Assembly (NCBI GenBank): GCA_030745815.1
Contig: JASLNX010000091.1
Span: forward strand, 1-12,337
Direction of reading: 5' to 3'
DNA: 12,337 nt
DNA from: an archaeon
GTDB taxonomy: Archaea; Iainarchaeota; Iainarchaeia; Iainarchaeales; GCA-2688035
The notes beneath the pieces were generated by a model, which saw only the letters and a list, made by a program, of their open reading frames with translations, ran no database searches and had not been told where the DNA came from. Positions 5,261-10,910 of this stretch are shown here, piece by piece (position 1 is the first letter of the stretch; every line of letters starts with the position of its first letter). The translations under genes were made by a program, and so were the position numbers.

Positions 5261-6107
5261 TGTCCAACGGGCTTTCAACTTTTTTAAGATCTTGAACAGA
5301 AACATGAGTGTAGAGTTGGGTGGTATTAAGGTTTGAGTGCCCAAGGAGTTCTTGAATTCTTCTAATATTTTCCCCAGCGTCAAGCAGGTGCGTTGCGTAA
5401 GAATGCCTTAATGTGTGCGGGGTAACTCGCTTTTGAATGCCTGCCTTTTCTGCCGCCTCCCTGACAATTCTTTGCACAGTATCTGAACTAAGCGGCTTGC
5501 CGTTCTTTTTGCTGAATACAAATTCACTCTTTATTTTCTTTTTGTCAAGATACTTTTTCAAATATTTTGACCACTCTTTGGACAGAATAATTGTACGATC
5601 CTTATTTCCCTTGCCTCCGCGAATGCTTCCAATTCTTTCCTTTAAATTTAAGTCAACAATTTTTAGTTTAACACACTCGCTAACTCTTGCCCCGCTTGAA
5701 TAAAGGAACTGAACTATTAAGCGGTTTCGTTTTGGTTTGGCGGCAGTAATTAGCGCCTTTACCTCAGGTCGCGTCAAAATAACAGGCAGTTTTTTTGCCT
5801 TTCGCGGGGTCTTAATTTCGTCAAGAATTTTTTTGCCAAGAAGGTTATGAAAGTAGAATCTAAGGGAGGAATGAATCAGAGAAAGAGTTGCATTGCTTGC
5901 ATTATTCTCCTCCTTTTTTTCCGCAAGAAACGAAATAATGTCCTCTCTTTCAACAGCCCCAGGGTCTTTTTTAACATGCTCTAAGAATTCTTTCAAATAG
6001 AAAAGATACATTTTAATTGTGCGAGCGCTGTACCCGCCAACAATTAGTTCCTGCCTATACCTTGCCAGGACCGAATCAGAAGCCGTTTGGTTTGCAGTAT
6101 AATCCAT
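5253..6107 (-). CDS. xerA: Tyrosine recombinase XerA
   Basis: The 284-aa tyrosine recombinase closely resembles archaeal XerA, which resolves chromosome dimers at dif. The N-terminal SAM-like core-binding domain (about 11-90) contains YSARTIKMYLFYLKEFL. The catalytic domain holds all active-site residues: Arg141 (GARVSE), Lys166 (GGKGNKDR), His231 and Arg234 (HTLRHSYATHLL), His257 (LLGHSN) and nucleophile Tyr266 (QLYTHV). I chose ATG 6107: it gives the family's usual length (P. abyssi XerA is about 286 aa). The longer frame from 6197 would add 30 atypical residues and overlap the promoter of the divergent gene. No Shine-Dalgarno is seen. A copy of the initiator tRNA 3' end lies 42 bp upstream, raising the alternative of an element-borne integrase. 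No clear dif site was found in the window. Confidence 0.9.
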   Translation of the reverse strand: MDYTANQTASDSVLARYRQELIVGGYSARTIKMYLFYLKEFLEHVKKDPGAVEREDIISFLAEKKEENNASNATLSLIHSSLRFYFHNLLGKKILDEIKTPRKAKKLPVILTRPEVKALITAAKPKRNRLIVQFLYSSGARVSECVKLKIVDLNLKERIGSIRGGKGNKDRTIILSKEWSKYLKKYLDKKKIKSEFVFSKKNGKPLSSDTVQRIVREAAEKAGIQKRVTPHTLRHSYATHLLDAGENIRRIQELLGHSNLNTTQLYTHVSVQDLKKVESPLDKL

Positions 6108-6148
6108 GTAAGGTTTTTGTTTTAAGGGATTAATATTCTTTTGCTTGG

Positions 6149-6169
6149 CCCCCGCTATTTTTTGAGGCC
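6149..6169. repeat. Possible attachment site, right copy (partial tRNA 3' end)
   Basis: This is an imperfect direct repeat of 2726-2746 (18 of 21 bases; 11-bp identical core CCCCCGCTATT at 6149-6159). It lies in the divergent gap between xerA and the gene at 6211, on the same strand as the tRNA. If it is a genuine attachment site, the bracketed element is about 3.4 kb. See the left copy for caveats. Confidence 0.35.
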
Positions 6170-6178
6170 ACGCATAAC

Positions 6179-6187
6179 TATATAAAT
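6179..6187 (+). promoter_or_regulatory. TATA box of the 69-aa gene
   Basis: TATATAAAT at 6179-6187 lies 24-32 bp before ATG 6211, so transcription would start at or next to the start codon (leaderless). Confidence 0.55.
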
Positions 6188-6210
6188 TTTTCAACAACTA
6201 CTTTACTTCT

Positions 6211-6420
6211 ATGAGGAAGAAGAAAAAAGTTCCAGAAGGGCACCTTGACAAACCAGGAGACAAAGCTTGGAACGATTGGTATGAAAAGCTTGATGTAAAA
6301 GAGCATGAGAAATACCTAAGCCAGCTTGGGCTTGACAAGGAAGACATTGAAGAATGGGAAGAAGTTGAAGGCTTCAAAAAACCAAAGCCTGAACCAAAAC
6401 CTAAGCCCAAGAAAAAATAA
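6211..6420 (+). CDS. Small highly charged protein, unknown function
   Basis: This 69-aa protein starts with MRKKKKVPEGHLDKPGDKAW, has an acidic helical middle (about 27-53, WYEKLDVKEHEKYLSQLG then DKEDIEEWEEVEG) and ends in a Lys-Pro-rich tail (KPKPEPKPKPKKK). I recognise no family. The alternation of a basic end, an acidic helix and a basic Pro-rich tail suggests a binding protein for nucleic acid or ribosomes, but nothing proves it. It has a good TATA box at leaderless distance, is divergent from xerA, and is convergent with the membrane-protein gene 9 bp downstream. The minus-strand reading frame across it is a shadow. Confidence 0.7.
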   Translation: MRKKKKVPEGHLDKPGDKAWNDWYEKLDVKEHEKYLSQLGLDKEDIEEWEEVEGFKKPKPEPKPKPKKK

Positions 6421-6429
6421 GTAAATTTC

Positions 6430-6657
6430 TTAAGCGGCTATTTTTGCGTAATGCATAGTATATTTTGCCTGGTGATAAAGAACTACCCCGCCAACCCCTG
6501 AAAGAACAGCCGCAAGATAATAGAGTGCGGAAAGAACAGGGTCGTTTGGATGCCCGGTAACTCCTTGAACCAAAGCCCAAATAAACATGGTTAAAAGAAC
6601 GGTTCCGACAATAAAGAAAAAAAGTCCTTTTGCAAAAATTTCGCTTGTTTCCTTCAT
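6430..6657 (-). CDS. Small membrane protein, two transmembrane segments
   Basis: The 75-aa protein has two hydrophobic helices: GLFFFIVGTVLLTMFIWALV (about 11-30) and VLSALYYLAAVLSGVGGVVLY (about 41-61). They are joined by a short GHPNDP loop, with a short charged N-terminus and a HQAKYTMHYAKIAA C-terminus. The family is not recognised. Both ends probably lie on the same side of the membrane. The start ATG 6657 has no Shine-Dalgarno, but a minus-strand TTTAAAAACATA element (about 6677-6688) lies about 20-31 bp upstream, again suggesting a leaderless mRNA. Confidence 0.7.
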   Translation of the reverse strand: MKETSEIFAKGLFFFIVGTVLLTMFIWALVQGVTGHPNDPVLSALYYLAAVLSGVGGVVLYHQAKYTMHYAKIAA

Positions 6658-6698
6658 ATTCAGCTAATAAATACAATATGTTTTTAAAGAGTTTAACT

Positions 6699-6750
6699 GC
6701 AATATATACAGCAAAAAACTCTAATTTTTTTGCTTTTAATGCAATATATA
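6699..6750. promoter_or_regulatory. Two GCAATATATA elements in a divergent promoter
   Basis: GCAATATATA occurs at 6699-6708 and 6741-6750, 42 bp apart, in the divergent gap between the membrane-protein gene and the 49-aa gene. The second copy includes a TATA box 19-25 bp before ATG 6769. The first may be a second TATA element or a regulator site. Confidence 0.45.
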
Positions 6751-6768
6751 GGATGGTGTTGTTTCTTG

Positions 6769-6918
6769 ATGCAACTAGATACAGTAGAAGAAGAAATGAG
6801 GTTAAAGCTGCTTGAGGAAGAGTTTAAGCTTAGAAAAAAGCAGCCTGAAGCCTGGACAAAGACTAAGTATAGGAAGTACGCAAATTTTGGCATTCGTAGA
6901 ACTAAGAAGGAAGAGTAA
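6769..6918 (+). CDS. Small charged protein (49 aa), unknown function
   Basis: From ATG 6769 the protein is MQLDTVEEEMRLKLLEEEF followed by KLRKKQPEAWTKTKYRKYANFGIRRTKKEE. It has an amphipathic acidic helix, then a strongly basic half with aromatic residues. It is unrecognised. An upstream in-frame ATG at 6730 would add 13 hydrophobic residues but overlaps the TATA element, so 6769 is preferred: a TATATA lies about 20 bp upstream and GGTG (6755-6758) 10 nt upstream. A hairpin with a T-run follows 28 bp after the stop. The size and basic C-terminus would suit a nucleic-acid- or ribosome-associated protein; this is a guess. Confidence 0.6.
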   Translation: MQLDTVEEEMRLKLLEEEFKLRKKQPEAWTKTKYRKYANFGIRRTKKEE

Positions 6919-6946
6919 ACATATTTTTTATGACTGAGCAGAACTT

Positions 6947-6971
6947 GTGTATTTCAAATACACTTTTTTTT
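6947..6971 (+). terminator. Hairpin plus T8 after the 49-aa gene
   Basis: A near-perfect palindrome (GTGTATTT, one base, AAATACAC; 6947-6963) is followed directly by eight T residues (6964-6971). This resembles an intrinsic terminator; the palindrome could also be an operator for the TRAM gene that starts at 7026. Confidence 0.6.
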
Positions 6972-7025
6972 GAACGAAGACAAAAACTAACAGGAAGTTT
7001 ATTTTTACACACGGAGGTGTAACCA

Positions 7026-7532
7026 GTGGGATACAGTACATACAATAAAAGACGCTTTCAAGGTGATAAGCCAGTAAACGAAGGTGACACATATGACCTT
7101 GAAATTGAGGGCATTGGAACAAAAGGAGACGGCGTAGGCAAAATCAAAGGTTTTGTTGTAATCGTTCCTGGAGTTAAAGTAGGAGAAACGGTAAAAGTCA
7201 AGATCACAGCAGTCAGAGGCAAAGTTGCCTTTGGAGAAGCAATTGGCAAAGCCGAAGCAGCACCTGAATCAGATGCAAGCGCCGACGAAGCAACTCCTGA
7301 AGCCAAAGTAGAGGAAGTTTCTGAAGAACCAGCAGCCGAAGAAGCAGCTGAAGAGGAAAAATCTGAAGAGGCAAAAGAAGAACCAGCAGCTGAAGAGGAA
7401 GTTCCTAAAGAGGAAGAACCAGCTCCTGAAGCTGAACCAGAGGAAGCTCCAGAAGCCGAAGCTGAAGAGCCAGCAAAGGAAGAAGCACCAGCTGAGGCCG
7501 AAGCAGACTCAGAAGAAGAAAAGAAGGAATAA
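7026..7532 (+). CDS. TRAM-domain protein with long acidic tail
   Basis: The 168-aa protein starts at GTG 7026 with a strong GGAGGTG (7013-7019) 6 nt upstream. Residues about 15-75 form a TRAM domain, a small beta-barrel that binds RNA: VNEGDTYDLEIEGIGTKGDGVGKIKGFVVIVPG, then GETVKVKITAVRGKVAFGEAI. Residues 76-168 are a low-complexity Glu/Ala/Pro tail (PEAEPEEAPEAEAEEP type), strongly acidic and surely disordered. Stand-alone archaeal TRAM proteins (as in Methanococcoides) act as RNA chaperones. Such proteins are usually around 70 aa, so the tail more than doubles the length. The strong ribosome site suggests high expression. The minus-strand Ser/Ala-rich frame opposite the tail is a shadow of the GAA/GCA codons. 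Confidence 0.88.
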   Translation: MGYSTYNKRRFQGDKPVNEGDTYDLEIEGIGTKGDGVGKIKGFVVIVPGVKVGETVKVKITAVRGKVAFGEAIGKAEAAPESDASADEATPEAKVEEVSEEPAAEEAAEEEKSEEAKEEPAAEEEVPKEEEPAPEAEPEEAPEAEAEEPAKEEAPAEAEADSEEEKKE

Positions 7533-7547
7533 CTAAAATTGTTAACC

Positions 7548-7574
7548 TTCTTCCCTTTTTTATTTTCTTTTTCT
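7548..7574 (+). terminator. Pyrimidine-rich termination tract after the TRAM gene
   Basis: From 7548 to 7574 the plus strand is nearly all T and C, with runs T6 and T5, starting 16 bp after the stop codon and with no hairpin. U-rich tracts of this kind terminate archaeal RNA polymerase. Confidence 0.5.
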
Positions 7575-7626
7575 AAATCAATAGCATTAAATTTAGTTTG
7601 CATTCAATAACTATCGAGGTGAGGTT

Positions 7627-7809
7627 ATGGGAGTAACTCTATTAACTCAAAGGGCAAGAAATTTTGCAGTGCCAAAAGAAGGCAAGTGCATGAATTGCGG
7701 TAAGTCAATTTGGCCAGGCAAAGGAATTTACGAAAAAAGATTTTGTTCCATTGACTGTAAAGAAGACTACTGTGGGGCGCAAGAGAAAATTTCAGTAGCA
7801 ACGATTTAA
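7627..7809 (+). CDS. Small zinc-binding protein, L24e/TRASH-like
   Basis: The 60-aa protein carries C21-x2-C24 (CMNCGKSIWPGKGIY) and C40-x3-C44 (FCSIDCKEDY). The CxxCGKxIxPGxG...FCSxxCxxxY pattern is that of the treble-clef ribosomal L24e/TRASH/MYM group of zinc fingers. It is too short and lacks the further basic part of L24e, so ribosomal protein L24e itself is unlikely; a TRASH-type metal-binding protein or a DUF2116-like protein is more probable. GAGGTGAGG (7616-7624) ends 2 nt before the ATG, and a TTAAATTTA element lies near 7587-7595. An inverted repeat follows the stop. Confidence 0.78.
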   Translation: MGVTLLTQRARNFAVPKEGKCMNCGKSIWPGKGIYEKRFCSIDCKEDYCGAQEKISVATI

Positions 7810-7857
7810 CAGAAAAAGCAATCCGCTCATTTTTATTTCTTTTTCTGCTAAGTTGTT
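7810..7857. terminator. 9-bp inverted repeat between the zinc-protein gene and nth
   Basis: CAGAAAAAG (7810-7818) and CTTTTTCTG (7849-7857) are perfect complements around a 30-nt T-rich loop, directly after the stop codon at 7807-7809. The transcript would end in a U-rich stem, typical of a terminator. The T-rich part may double as the nth promoter region. Confidence 0.5.
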
Positions 7858-7860
7858 CAA

Positions 7861-8499
7861 ATGCAAAAAGATATTGGACTAATAATTGGCGAGCTCTCAA
7901 AGCAAGCAAAAGACCAAGCAGTTGTCTCCCGCGCCACGCCGTTTCAAGTACTAATTGCAACAGTTCTCTCTCAAAGAACAAAGGACATAAATACAGGCAA
8001 GGCAGCAAAAGCACTCTTTTTACAGTTTAAAACCCCAAAAGCACTCTCAAAAGCCCCCGTGCACGAAATTGAAAAATTGATTAAGGCAGCAGGCTTTTTT
8101 AGGGTAAAAGCGAAAAGAATAAAGGAAATCAGCCAGATAATTGACGAAAAATACAACGGAAAGCTTCCTTGTGACAGAACACAGCTCGATGCCTTGCCAG
8201 GCGTTGGGCCAAAGACAAGCGCGTGCACAATGGTCTACGGATTTAAAAAACCCGCAATTTGCGTTGACGCTCACGTTCACAGAATAAGTAATCGCATTGG
8301 ATTGGTAAACACAAAAACTCCAGAGGAAACAGAAGCCGAACTTACAAAAGTTGTGCCAAAAAAGTACTGGCTAAAATTGAATCACGCAATGGTAAGGTTT
8401 GGTCAAAAAATTTGCTTGCCAAGAAACCCGCTGCACGAAGAATGTGCGCTAAAAAAGCAGTGCGATTTTTTTAAGGGGCGCGGCCGGTGGAAAAAATAG
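7861..8499 (+). CDS. nth: Endonuclease III, DNA glycosylase/AP lyase
   Basis: The 212-aa protein removes oxidised pyrimidines and cleaves the abasic site in base excision repair. It shows the helix-hairpin-helix LPGVGPKTS (112-120) with catalytic Lys118, and VDAHVHR (135-141) with catalytic Asp136; VLSQRTKD (35-42) corresponds to the first conserved motif. At the C-terminus the FeS-cluster site reads C185-x6-H192-x2-C195-x5-C201. The family pattern is C-x6-C-x2-C-x5-C, so the second cysteine is a histidine. The cluster might be bound with a His ligand or be lost. The length equals E. coli Nth. The start ATG 7861 has no Shine-Dalgarno. All catalytic residues are kept, so it is probably active. 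Confidence 0.94.
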   Translation: MQKDIGLIIGELSKQAKDQAVVSRATPFQVLIATVLSQRTKDINTGKAAKALFLQFKTPKALSKAPVHEIEKLIKAAGFFRVKAKRIKEISQIIDEKYNGKLPCDRTQLDALPGVGPKTSACTMVYGFKKPAICVDAHVHRISNRIGLVNTKTPEETEAELTKVVPKKYWLKLNHAMVRFGQKICLPRNPLHEECALKKQCDFFKGRGRWKK

Positions 8500-8534
8500 T
8501 TAATCTTTTATTGTTTTAAAGTGAATATATTACT

Positions 8535-8798
8535 ATGAGCCGGGTTGCAAATCTTGGAAGCGGACTGATAAATCAAATCCCACTTCTGTTCGCAAAAATT
8601 GGAACAGTACTTCTCTTTATTCTAACAATTGGAATGGCTGCAAGATATTTTTTTGCGCTCTCAGGTTATTCATACATCATACTTCTTGTTCCAATTGCAA
8701 GTATGGCAGTAATGTGGAAAAAATTAGATGAAGGAACACTACTTTTTGTCGTGCTCCTAGCGTTACTCTTTCTGTTTCCAGAATTCTTTTTAGGATAG
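8535..8798 (+). CDS. Small membrane protein, three hydrophobic segments
   Basis: The 87-aa protein is mostly hydrophobic: IGTVLLFILTIGMAARYFF (about 22-40), SYIILLVPIASMAVMW (about 46-61) and GTLLFVVLLALLFLFPEFFL (about 67-86), linked by a short WKKLDEG turn. No family is recognised. It has an AT-rich promoter (TTTTAAAG around 8513-8520) close to the ATG and no Shine-Dalgarno. It is convergent with the OB-fold gene, 20 bp apart. Confidence 0.65.
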   Translation: MSRVANLGSGLINQIPLLFAKIGTVLLFILTIGMAARYFFALSGYSYIILLVPIASMAVMWKKLDEGTLLFVVLLALLFLFPEFFLG

Positions 8799-8805
8799 TC
8801 GGCTT

Positions 8806-8822
8806 GTAAAAATAGATTTTAC
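8806..8822. terminator. Small AT hairpin between convergent genes
   Basis: GTAAAA (8806-8811) and TTTTAC (8817-8822) flank a 5-nt loop in the gap between the membrane-protein and OB-fold genes and overlap the latter's stop codon. It is weak but suitably placed to give a U-run to either transcript. Confidence 0.3.
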
Positions 8823-9115
8823 TCAACTTTCTCAAGCTTGCCGAACTTTCCAGTACTAAGCTGCTTTTCACCCTGGTACTCGCCGCACCAACCGTTTTCA
8901 ATCTTGACTTTGTCGCCTTCTTGAATCTGGTCGCACTGCTCATTCCAAAGAGTCAACTTAATTTCTCCGGACTCGTCCTTTGCTGCAGCAGAACAAACCT
9001 TTCCAGAACCCCTATCGTTTGCAAAATCTCTGACTTCGCCCTTGCTAACAATCTCAAGTTCTATCTCAGGAACTGCCTGCTTTGCCTTTACTTCGGTAAC
9101 CTTCAATAAAAACAC
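8819..9115 (-). CDS. Single OB-fold ssDNA-binding protein (RPA/SSB-like)
   Basis: The protein has about 98 aa and one OB-fold: VTEVKAKQAVPEIELEIVSKGEVRDF, a loop DRGSGKVCSAAAKDESGEIKLTLWN (the RPA-type strand 3-4 signature, W57) and DKVKIENGWCGEYQGEKQLS. It matches archaeal SSB/RPA OB domains such as that of Sulfolobus SSB, which protect single-stranded DNA in replication and repair. The C-terminus ends right after the fold (KLEKVE), without the acidic tail of bacterial SSB. The longest start is GTG 9115; however, GAGGTG overlaps that codon, and an in-frame TTG at 9106 lies 6-7 nt downstream of it, so TTG 9106 (95 aa) may be the true start. It is divergent from the metallopeptidase gene. Confidence 0.82.
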   Translation of the reverse strand: MFLLKVTEVKAKQAVPEIELEIVSKGEVRDFANDRGSGKVCSAAAKDESGEIKLTLWNEQCDQIQEGDKVKIENGWCGEYQGEKQLSTGKFGKLEKVE

Positions 9116-9141
9116 CTCTTCAACATTAATTAGCCAAAAGC

Positions 9142-9150
9142 TTTAAATTA
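9142..9150 (+). promoter_or_regulatory. TATA box of the metallopeptidase-like gene
   Basis: TTTAAATTA at 9142-9150 lies 24-32 bp upstream of ATG 9174, leaderless distance. It stands in the 58-bp divergent gap with the OB-fold gene and contains the self-complementary TTTAAA, so it could serve both directions. Confidence 0.5.
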
Positions 9151-9173
9151 CGTTGCAAAAAGCAAGATAACTA

Positions 9174-9548
9174 ATGAAATACAAATACAGTGAACACTGG
9201 ACAGCAACCGCTAGAGACATTGCCACACAATTAGGCCTTAATTACATTGCCCTTGATCAAATAGCGGTAATTGAAAGCCAAGGGAGCAAGACAAAGCGAA
9301 CAATTGCCAGAATTCATACTATTGGAAAGGTAATGCAGTTGGGGATGAATCAAAAACCGTTCTACACAATAGAACTCTTAACCGAGAAATTTGACAAGCA
9401 AAACCAAGAGGAAAAAATCAAAACAATTGTCCACGAACTGCTCCACATCCCAGCCTGCTTTGGCGGGGGCTTTAGACACCACAAACCGCACGTAAACGCA
9501 AGGACCGTTGAAATAGAGTATCAAAAAATAAAAGATCTATATACATAA
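9174..9548 (+). CDS. Putative zinc metallopeptidase, phage-type
   Basis: The 124-aa protein has an HExxH zincin motif, VHELLHIP (86-93; His87, Glu88, His91), followed by a Gly/His-rich segment GGGFRHHKPHVNARTVEIEY (97-116) that probably supplies the third ligand. The N-terminal half has a beta-rich pattern (IAVIES, KRTIARIHTI, FYTIELLTEKF). This fits the small 'putative phage metallopeptidase' family, whose substrate is unknown. No signal peptide or membrane segment is present, so it acts in the cytoplasm. There is no Shine-Dalgarno, but a TATA box sits at leaderless distance. The glycine-rich loop next to the active site is typical of these short zincins. Activity is not certain. Confidence 0.75.
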   Translation: MKYKYSEHWTATARDIATQLGLNYIALDQIAVIESQGSKTKRTIARIHTIGKVMQLGMNQKPFYTIELLTEKFDKQNQEEKIKTIVHELLHIPACFGGGFRHHKPHVNARTVEIEYQKIKDLYT

Positions 9549-10106
9549 CATTTAAGGAAAGAAAAAACGGATTTAAGAAAAAAAGTATTTCCCCTGGGAA
9601 AATGCCTTTTTGGCCTCAAAAGTGGGCATTACCCCTACTATTTTAGTGTTAAACTAAAAACCGGTTTCTTTCCCAAACCATTTCCCCCTGTATCGTTTTG
9701 AATTCCAGAAGAAAACCCATTGAAAAAGTTCGGATTTTGTTTTTGGCCACTCTGCGCATTTACCCGGCCAAAACCCTGTTTTCGCTGCTCCCTTGTAGTG
9801 CTCCCTTGACAGCCCCTGCAACTTTTCACGTTTTTTGCCCAAAAGTAAAGGTTTATACTGCAAAACCCTGGCCATGGCTTGTTTTCAGGGCGTTTTCTAC
9901 CTGCTGGCACCAGATATGGGTTGTTTTCCGCTAGTATGCTCCCTTGATTGGTTAGCACGAGCTAAATGTTCTGATTATGGGGCAGTTTACTCCCGGCGCG
10001 AGAAGAGCCGAAAAGAGGGAAAACATCTTATACATAACAGGTTTTGCTTTTCGTAAATCAACGAAACAAGCAGCAGCCTTTAATTTACTTGCCCCCCAAG
10101 CCCACT
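9549..10106. other. Gene-free stretch with hairpins and short repeats
   Basis: About 560 bp without a convincing gene; the open frames here have implausible composition. Seen features are AATGCC/GGCATT (9601-9606 with 9625-9630); a 7-bp hairpin TTTTAGT/ACTAAAA with 5-nt loop (9641-9659); an 8-bp hairpin TTTTGGCC/GGCCAAAA (9741-9748 with 9766-9773); CCCTG/CAGGG (9866-9870 with 9886-9890); CTGG/CCAG (9904-9913); and TTAGC/GCTAA (9952-9956 with 9961-9965). TGCTCCCTTG occurs three times (9786, 9799, 9937), and ATGGCTTGTTTTC/ATGGGTTGTTTTC recur 42 bp apart (9874, 9916). An RNA gene is possible. A TTATACATAA element (10028) and TTTAATTTA (10079-10087) near the end probably belong to the next promoter. 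Confidence 0.35.
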
Positions 10107-10562
10107 ATGCGAAAAAGGATTCTGTTAACCTTTGTTCTACTGCTTGTTCTCTCCCCTGTTCTTTTTTTGGCGGACGCTAATTCAAGGGAGCGGCCAAAAA
10201 TCACTTTTGTGCAGCGTGTTGTTGACGGGGACACATTGGTTTTGGCCAACGGAGAGAGAGTTAGGCTTATTGGAATAAATTCTCCTGAGAAGGGAGAACC
10301 CTGTTTTGAGGAAGCAGGAGATTTTCTCGCTTCGGCAGTTTCCGGAAAGGCAGTGGAACTTTTCTTTGATTCTGAAAGGCAGGACAAGTACGGCCGAACC
10401 CTTGCCTATGTTTTTGTTGACGAAAAACACGCAAATTTGCTTTTGGTTAAGCAGGGTTTTGCGGTTGCTTTTCCTTTTGAACCAAATTTGCGCTTTGCAA
10501 AAGAGTTTTCCGACGCCGAGCAGTCTGCCCGGAGCCAAGGGAGAGGATGTTTGTGGCAGTGA
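10107..10562 (+). CDS. Secreted thermonuclease-like protein (SNase domain)
   Basis: From ATG 10107 the protein has 151 aa. It begins with a signal peptide (MRKRILLTFVLLLVLSPVLFLADA), so it is probably exported or anchored outside the cell, then a staphylococcal-nuclease fold. The key residues align with S. aureus nuclease: VVDGDT (38-43, Asp42 as calcium ligand), RLIGINSPE (53-61, Arg53 and Glu61 catalytic) and DKYGRTLAYVFV (93-104, Arg97 catalytic). Calcium ligand Asp40 of the model enzyme is Asn58 here. Two Cys (66 and 148) could form a disulfide. It should cut DNA or RNA calcium-dependently, perhaps for nucleotide scavenging by an organism with few biosynthetic pathways (inference). An in-frame start at 10044 would place 21 residues before the signal peptide and is less likely; TTTAATTTA lies 20-28 bp before 10107. 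Confidence 0.88.
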   Translation: MRKRILLTFVLLLVLSPVLFLADANSRERPKITFVQRVVDGDTLVLANGERVRLIGINSPEKGEPCFEEAGDFLASAVSGKAVELFFDSERQDKYGRTLAYVFVDEKHANLLLVKQGFAVAFPFEPNLRFAKEFSDAEQSARSQGRGCLWQ

Positions 10563-10570
10563 TTAAATAT
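10563..10570 (+). promoter_or_regulatory. TATA box of the double zinc-ribbon gene
   Basis: TTAAATAT at 10563-10570 begins just after the nuclease stop codon and lies 29-36 bp before ATG 10599, supporting that start and a nearly leaderless mRNA. Confidence 0.5.
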
Positions 10571-10598
10571 CTTTCGTTCTTTTTCTTCTTTGATTGAA

Positions 10599-10799
10599 AT
10601 GAAGTGTGCAAAATGCGGCAAAGTTGCAACAAAACTTAATCCTCAGAACGTGCCTGTTTGCTCCAGACACACCGCGGTTGAAATAAAGGCCCCGGCTTGT
10701 CCAAATTGCGGGCTTGGAATGGCTTTAAGGGAGAGCAAGTTTGGAAAATTCTGGGGATGCACTGCATTTCCAATGTGCGACGGCCTGAAAAAGCTGTAA
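10599..10799 (+). CDS. Double zinc-ribbon protein with topoisomerase-type C4 finger
   Basis: The 66-aa protein (start ATG 10599; a TTG at 10590 would add three residues) has two zinc sites. The first is C3-x2-C6 ... C21-x2-H24 (MKCAKCGKVATKL ... VPVCSRH). The second is C34-x2-C37-x16-C54-x5-C60 (CPNCGLGMALRESKFGKFWGC ... FPMC), exactly the pattern of the C4 zinc finger at the C-terminus of bacterial-type topoisomerase I. Such fingers bind single-stranded DNA. As a stand-alone protein its job is unknown; ssDNA or RNA binding is likely. A diverged piece of a second copy lies at 11283-11345. The gene follows the nuclease by 36 bp but has its own TATA element. Confidence 0.8.
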   Translation: MKCAKCGKVATKLNPQNVPVCSRHTAVEIKAPACPNCGLGMALRESKFGKFWGCTAFPMCDGLKKL

Positions 10800-10910
10800 C
10801 CTACTTAGAGCTTGAGAAAAGAACGTGGGAAAAATTCGGATTGAACCAGTCACTAGCAGTGCTGAAAATAGAGATTTAACCGAGTATTTCCCTAGTTTGA
10901 GTTTAAGCAG

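Noticed and set aside
6108..6197. Longer xerA start adding 30 residues
   Set aside because: The extra residues do not resemble the XerA N-terminus, would overlap the divergent promoter, and ATG 6107 gives the normal family length.
7058..7603. Long minus-strand Ser/Ala-rich frame
   Set aside because: It is the mirror image of the GAA/GCA-rich codons of the TRAM protein's acidic tail; the plus strand has a clear domain and ribosome site.
9780..9815. SRP RNA helix 8 resemblance on the minus strand (AAGGGAGCAGC next to GTCAAGG)
   Set aside because: The GGAA tetraloop stem and the required pairing are missing; the similarity comes from a repeated CAAGGGAGCA.
9638..9958. Minus-strand 106-aa frame in the gene-free region
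   Set aside because: Composition rich in Asn, Gln, Gly and Lys without hydrophobic pattern, no ribosome site, and overlapping frames on both strands are equally open.
10697..10879. 60-aa plus-strand frame crossing the end of the zinc-ribbon gene
   Set aside because: It begins inside the zinc-ribbon gene in another frame and shows no start signals or recognisable domain.
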